From contig NZ_QWEK01000036.1 of the NCBI RefSeq assembly GCF_009935845.1, positions 1-36,029 on the forward strand: a stretch of DNA of 36,029 nucleotides, written 5' to 3'. Numbering within the stretch: the first letter of the stretch is position 1; every line of letters starts with the position of its first letter. Below the pieces are notes generated by a model that worked only from the letters and a program-made list of their open reading frames with translations, made no database searches and was not told the DNA's origin. This stretch comes from Pseudoflavonifractor sp. 524-17. GTDB lineage: Bacteria; Bacillota; Clostridia; Oscillospirales; Oscillospiraceae. Below are positions 32,357-36,029 of the stretch, one piece after another. A program made the translations under genes and the position numbers.

Positions 32357-33769
32357 ATGTATCAGGAAAAAATCAGCGCCTATTTCGACAATCCCAAAGT
32401 AAAAGAACAGCTGGTGGCCGCTGTCTCCCGGCTGGTGGCCATCAAGAGCGTCCGGGGAGAGGCCCAGCCGGGCAAGCCCTTCGGCCCCGGCCCCGCCGCC
32501 GCCCTGGAGGAGGCCCTGGCCTTGGCCGGCGAGCTGGGCCTCACCGCCGCCAATCAGCAGGGCTATGTGGGGACCGCCGACCTCAACGAGAAGGAAACCC
32601 GCCTGCACATTTTGGGCCACCTGGACGTGGTGGGCGAGGGCACCGGCTGGTCCACCGACCCCTACGCCTGCGTGGAGCGGGACGGAATGCTCTACGGCCG
32701 GGGCGTGTCCGACGACAAGGGCCCCGTGGTGTGCGCCCTGCTGGCTATGAAGGCCGTCCGGGATTTAAACCTGCCTCTGTCCGCCAATGCGCGGCTTATC
32801 ATGGGCACCGACGAGGAAACCGGCTCCCACGATATCGCCTGGTATTACGCCCGCAACCCCTACGCCCCCTATGCCTTCACTCCCGATGCCGACTTCCCCG
32901 TCATCAATATTGAAAAGGGCCACTACCACCCGGACTTCGGCCGCCAGTGGGAGGAGGAGACCGCCCTGCCCCGGGTAACCGGCCTCACCGGCGGCTTTCG
33001 TCAGAACGTAGTCCCGCCGCAGGCCCAGTGTACCCTGGCCGGACTGGATCACTCCTGCGTGGAGGAGGCCGCGGCCCAGGTGGCTCAGCGCACCAGCACA
33101 CCCTTTACCATTACCCAGGAGGGGGATACCCTTCTGGTCCACTGCGCCGGCAAAAACGCCCATGCCGCCGCCCCGGACGGCGGTCTCAACGCCATCTCCG
33201 CCCTGCTGGAGCTGCTGGCCCTCCTCCCCCTGGCGGACTGCGAGAGTACCCGGGCCCTCCGGGCCATGCACACGCTCTTCCCCTTTGGCGACAACCGGGG
33301 CGCCGCCCTGGGCATCGCCCAGGAGGATCCGGAGTGCGGCCCCCTCACGTTGAATCTGGCTTTGATGAGCGTTACCGCCACCGGCTTTACCGCCAAGTTC
33401 GACGTCCGCTTCCCCCTGCGCTCCAACGAGGACAACTGCAAGAAGGCGTGTGAGGCCAGCTTTGCCAAATACGGCATCTCCGTCACCGGCGACCCCGACA
33501 TGACCCACGTCCACTGCGTCCCCGGCGACTCCCCGCTGGTCACCACCCTGCTGCGCTGCTACGAGGCCTACACCGGCGTCACCAACGCCAAGCCCCTGGC
33601 CATCGGCGGCGGCACCTATGTCCATGATATCCCCGGCGGCGTGGCCTTCGGCTGCGAGTTCCCCGGCTTTGACCCAAAAATGCACGCCCCCGACGAGCAG
33701 GTCTGTATTGACCACCTCCTCCTGTCCTGCAAAATCTTTACCCAGGCCATCTGGGAGCTGTGCCGGTAA
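32357..33769 (+). CDS. PepV/Sapep-like M20 dipeptidase
   Basis: A 470-residue dizinc dipeptidase of the PepV class, normal length. Zinc and catalytic motifs: GHLDVVGEGTGWSTDP (His and Asp), GRGVSDDKGP (bridging Asp), GTDEETGSHD (Glu pair), and a C-terminal His in KMHAPDEQV. The lid domain is present. These enzymes cut dipeptides with an unblocked N-terminus, often including beta-Ala- or D-amino-acid-containing substrates. The ATG at 32357 follows AAAGGAGGAG; a longer frame overlaps the regulator. It is co-transcribed with the YheO-like regulator. Confidence 0.9.
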   Translation: MYQEKISAYFDNPKVKEQLVAAVSRLVAIKSVRGEAQPGKPFGPGPAAALEEALALAGELGLTAANQQGYVGTADLNEKETRLHILGHLDVVGEGTGWSTDPYACVERDGMLYGRGVSDDKGPVVCALLAMKAVRDLNLPLSANARLIMGTDEETGSHDIAWYYARNPYAPYAFTPDADFPVINIEKGHYHPDFGRQWEEETALPRVTGLTGGFRQNVVPPQAQCTLAGLDHSCVEEAAAQVAQRTSTPFTITQEGDTLLVHCAGKNAHAAAPDGGLNAISALLELLALLPLADCESTRALRAMHTLFPFGDNRGAALGIAQEDPECGPLTLNLALMSVTATGFTAKFDVRFPLRSNEDNCKKACEASFAKYGISVTGDPDMTHVHCVPGDSPLVTTLLRCYEAYTGVTNAKPLAIGGGTYVHDIPGGVAFGCEFPGFDPKMHAPDEQVCIDHLLLSCKIFTQAIWELCR

Positions 33770-34054
33770 TCCTGTATAATGTTCCTGACGGGACAGGGTG
33801 CAGCTGGAACAGTTAAAGCCGTCGGTGGGATAGGACTTGTCCTTGGTGCCGCGGCTCGATGGTTGTACAGTTTCTCTCCGCAGTCAGCCCAGCAGCGCAA
33901 ACCAGTAAGCGGTATGAAAAAACGTCCGCTGCTTTTCCTTCAAACCTCCCGCCGAAACGCTGCAAAATTTCTTCGGCGTTTTCTTACAGGTTTAGATTGG
34001 TGTTATCAGTGAAAGGGAACCTTTGACGGTTCCCTTTCACGCTTTTTATATGAT
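33770..34054 (+). other. Noncoding spacer with two terminators
   Basis: This 285-bp spacer between the dipeptidase and the convergent oleate hydratase has no convincing gene. It holds a CGCCGAA/TTCGGCG hairpin followed by TTTTCTT (33950-33984) and a stronger hairpin at 34009-34047. The first 180 bp show nothing I recognise beyond an isolated TATAAT at 33773. Confidence 0.6.
34009..34047 (+). terminator. Terminator in the dipeptidase-oleate hydratase spacer
   Basis: GTGAAAGGGAACC pairs exactly with GGTTCCCTTTCAC and is followed by GCTTTTT. The same stem occurs at 6769-6795. Confidence 0.8.
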
Positions 34055-35830
34055 TTAGATCACATGGTACTCTTTCAACAGCTTTTCGATGTCCGTACCC
34101 TGCGCCTTGTCCAAAACCTTACGCAGGGCAAACTTTTCAATAAGGTTCAGGCTCATGTCCGTCAACGGCTTTCCGTCCCGGAGCTTGACGGAGGCGTCCA
34201 GCAGGTCGCGGATGTCATAGGTGCTGCCCCACACCTCAGGCACACCCCGATCCACATTCAGCAGGGTGTATACCGCCTCCATGCCGGTGCGCATGGAATA
34301 CTCGGTGGTGAAGATGGTGTCGCGGGCCGTCTCGGCGAACTGGCCCAGGAAGGCGAAGTTCACCGCGCCGTCGGGCACCACACGGGGGCGGTCCGTGTCG
34401 TTGCGGGGCATGAAGAAAGCGTCAATATAGGGCATCATCACAGGGACCGTGTTGGCGCTGTGCCCGGCCAGCTCCTCGATCTGGTCCTCAGGTACGCCCA
34501 GATGGTACAGCCACTCCATACAGATTTCCTTGCCGGTGCAGTCCCGCATGGGCTTCTTTACATAGTCGCCGGGCTTGTCGCTGAACAGAGAGTACACCCA
34601 CACCAGACAGTGATCCTTGGGCTGCTCCCGGAACTGGGGCTGGCGGTTGATGGTCCAGCTCATAAGCCAGGAGGAATCCTTCACCGTGACGATGCCGCCG
34701 GTGACCACCTTGCCGGTAAAGGGATCCCGCTTGCAGATGGCCTTGATATAGGGGATGATGCGCTGATCCAGGGTCTCCACCGTGGCGGACATCCAGTTGG
34801 TCTGTTCTGGGTCATAGCAGAACTTGTCCGGGTTGCCGAAGGCGGGATCCTGTGCGGCGATCTTCCGCCACATATCCCAGCCGCCGCCGGGCTTGATCTC
34901 GGTGTTATAGGCCGCGGGCTCGTTCTGGGAGCCCATGGCGGAGTTCTCCACACAGCCGCCGTTGGTGATGAACACCAGGTCGTCCTCCGTCAGATCCAGA
35001 TTGGTCTGGCCCTCGCTGGTGAGCAGCTCGATGCGGCGGGCCTGCTTTCTGTCCGGCTGAATGTCGAACTCCACGTTCACTACCTTGGTGTTGTAGTGGA
35101 ACTGTACACCGTGATCCTCCAGGTACTTCACCATAGGCAGGATCATGGACTCGTACTGGTTGTACCGGGTGAAGCGCAGGGCCTTGAAGTCAGGCAGGCC
35201 TCCGACGTGGTGGATGAAGCGCTTGATATACCGCTTCATCTCCAGGGCGCTGTGCCAGTTCTCAAAGGCGAACATGGTGCGCCAGTAGAGCCAGAAGTTG
35301 GAGTTCAGCACCTCGTCATTGAAATAGTCGGTGATGCGCTTGTCGTACAGCTCCTCGTCCGTGGCGAAGAACAGGCGCATGATCTGCATGGCCGCTTTAT
35401 CCGAGACATCAAACTTGCCGTCGGTGTGGGCGTCCTGACCCCGGTTCACGGTGGCCCGGCACAGAGAGTAGTTGGGGTCCTCTTTGTTCAGCCAGTAGTA
35501 CTCGTCCAGCACGCTGACGCCCTCAGTCTCAATGGATGGGATGGAGTGGAACAGGTCCCACATGACCTCGAAGTGGTTGTCCATCTCCCGGCCGCCCCGC
35601 ATGACATAGCCCACGTTCTCGAACTTCCAGCCGTCGCAGGCGCCGCCGGGGGTGGGGTCTTTTTCAAAGATATGGATGTGTTCTCCCTTCATCTGGCCAT
35701 CCCGAACCAGGTAACAGGCGGCAGTGAGCGCGGCAAGGCCGGTGCCGATGATATAGGCGGACTTGTGATCCACGCCCTCAGGCTTGCGGGGGCGGGCAAA
35801 AGCCTCATAGTTACCGCTGGAATAATACAT
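34055..35830 (-). CDS. ohyA: Oleate hydratase
   Basis: A 591-residue FAD-dependent hydratase that adds water to the cis-9 double bond of oleate and similar unsaturated acids, giving 10-hydroxy acids. The sequence follows the S. aureus protein as I recall it throughout: the MYYSSGNYEAFARP start, dinucleotide loop IGTGLAALTAA, then RGGREMDNHFE with Arg81 and the catalytic Glu82 at the same numbers, NSNFWLYWRTMFAFE, and the C-terminal LLKEYHVI. The start at 35830 has AAAGGA 8 bases upstream and gives the family length; ATGs at 35839 and 35890 are too close to the site or lack one. It is single and convergent with the dipeptidase gene. The role is probably detoxification of host or dietary fatty acids. 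Confidence 0.95.
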   Translation of the reverse strand: MYYSSGNYEAFARPRKPEGVDHKSAYIIGTGLAALTAACYLVRDGQMKGEHIHIFEKDPTPGGACDGWKFENVGYVMRGGREMDNHFEVMWDLFHSIPSIETEGVSVLDEYYWLNKEDPNYSLCRATVNRGQDAHTDGKFDVSDKAAMQIMRLFFATDEELYDKRITDYFNDEVLNSNFWLYWRTMFAFENWHSALEMKRYIKRFIHHVGGLPDFKALRFTRYNQYESMILPMVKYLEDHGVQFHYNTKVVNVEFDIQPDRKQARRIELLTSEGQTNLDLTEDDLVFITNGGCVENSAMGSQNEPAAYNTEIKPGGGWDMWRKIAAQDPAFGNPDKFCYDPEQTNWMSATVETLDQRIIPYIKAICKRDPFTGKVVTGGIVTVKDSSWLMSWTINRQPQFREQPKDHCLVWVYSLFSDKPGDYVKKPMRDCTGKEICMEWLYHLGVPEDQIEELAGHSANTVPVMMPYIDAFFMPRNDTDRPRVVPDGAVNFAFLGQFAETARDTIFTTEYSMRTGMEAVYTLLNVDRGVPEVWGSTYDIRDLLDASVKLRDGKPLTDMSLNLIEKFALRKVLDKAQGTDIEKLLKEYHVI

Positions 35831-35912
35831 AGATAACATCCTTTCATGAACCTGTTTGGTTCTTTGTTCGATGGGTTTATCATAGGGCATTTTTCATTTT
35901 TTATCCATAGAC

Positions 35913-35955
35913 AAACAGCCAGGCGTGATAAAACTTTTATCACGCCTGGCTGTTT
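35913..35955. terminator. Long perfect palindrome upstream of oleate hydratase
   Basis: A 21-bp exact inverted repeat (35913-35933 and 35935-35955) with one central base. The outer ends are AAACAGCC and GGCTGTTT. It probably terminates a gene lying beyond the right window edge; it lies about 80 bp upstream of the oleate hydratase start. Confidence 0.7.
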
Positions 35956-35994
35956 CAGCCTGTCGAAAAAGTCTGCCCTTCGGCAGACTTTTTC
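35956..35994. repeat. Dispersed hairpin repeat, second copy
   Basis: The 17 nt at 35956-35972 (CAGCCTGTCGAAAAAGT) are identical to 6685-6701. Here the 3' part forms its own hairpin (GAAAAAGTCTGCC with GGCAGACTTTTTC, 35965-35994). No gene is visible between here and the window end. Confidence 0.6.
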
Positions 35995-36029
35995 ATATAA
36001 ACGAGGTAAAATAGAGCAGGGTGAGAAAA

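Noticed and set aside
33773-33778. TATAAT as promoter for a gene after the dipeptidase
   Set aside because: No -35 at a proper distance and no plausible gene downstream.

Overview
The window looks like chromosomal DNA of a GC-rich gut clostridium of the Oscillospiraceae type (Flavonifractor / Pseudoflavonifractor / Lawsonibacter-like). This is inferred from the high GC, strong AGGAGG ribosome binding sites, frequent TTG/GTG starts, the Firmicutes genes hprK and nrdR, an SLH-domain surface protein and an S. aureus-like oleate hydratase. I could not run a database search, so the genus is a guess.

Left part (1-10450), mostly housekeeping: a SEDS (FtsW/RodA) glycosyltransferase, a secreted Ig-like/SLH protein, a flavodoxin-fold reductase, a small ABM-like protein, a split ThrE-type exporter pair, a 168-bp MITE-like element, nrdR, a 51-aa hydrophilic protein, a cluster of hairpins, hprK, glnS and a PsiE-like membrane protein.

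Centre (10466-25755), the main interest: a catabolic island for purine or purine-like N-heterocycles. On the minus strand, in transcription order, lie a YgeW-like carbamoyltransferase, an SsnA-like amidohydrolase, a xanthine-dehydrogenase-type Mo subunit, its FAD subunit, its 2Fe-2S subunit, a PreA-like flavin/ferredoxin oxidoreductase, a 460-bp noncoding leader with a possible attenuator, a second and a third Mo subunit, and a second SsnA-like amidohydrolase. A YgeY-like hydrolase is divergent from ygeW, and a MocR-type regulator follows it. Three Mo catalytic subunits are served by one visible electron-transfer pair. By analogy with the E. coli xdh-yge-ssnA region and gut anaerobic purine degraders, the likely flow is deamination and hydroxylation of the ring, reductive or hydrolytic opening, carbamoyl transfer to make carbamoyl phosphate (hence ATP), and final hydrolysis. 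Several active-site changes (an Ala at the purine-recognition Glu of one Mo subunit, no pyrimidine-binding loop in the PreA-like protein, no catalytic His in one SsnA-like protein) suggest the substrates are not simply those of the textbook enzymes. No ygfK, hyuA or ygeX counterpart is in the window.

Right part (27389-36029): a two-gene unit of a hybrid sensor kinase plus a solute-binding lipoprotein driven by a perfect consensus promoter; a YheO/DauR-like regulator with a PepV-like dipeptidase; and an oleate hydratase. Intergenic spaces hold many strong hairpins, some of which recur in the window.
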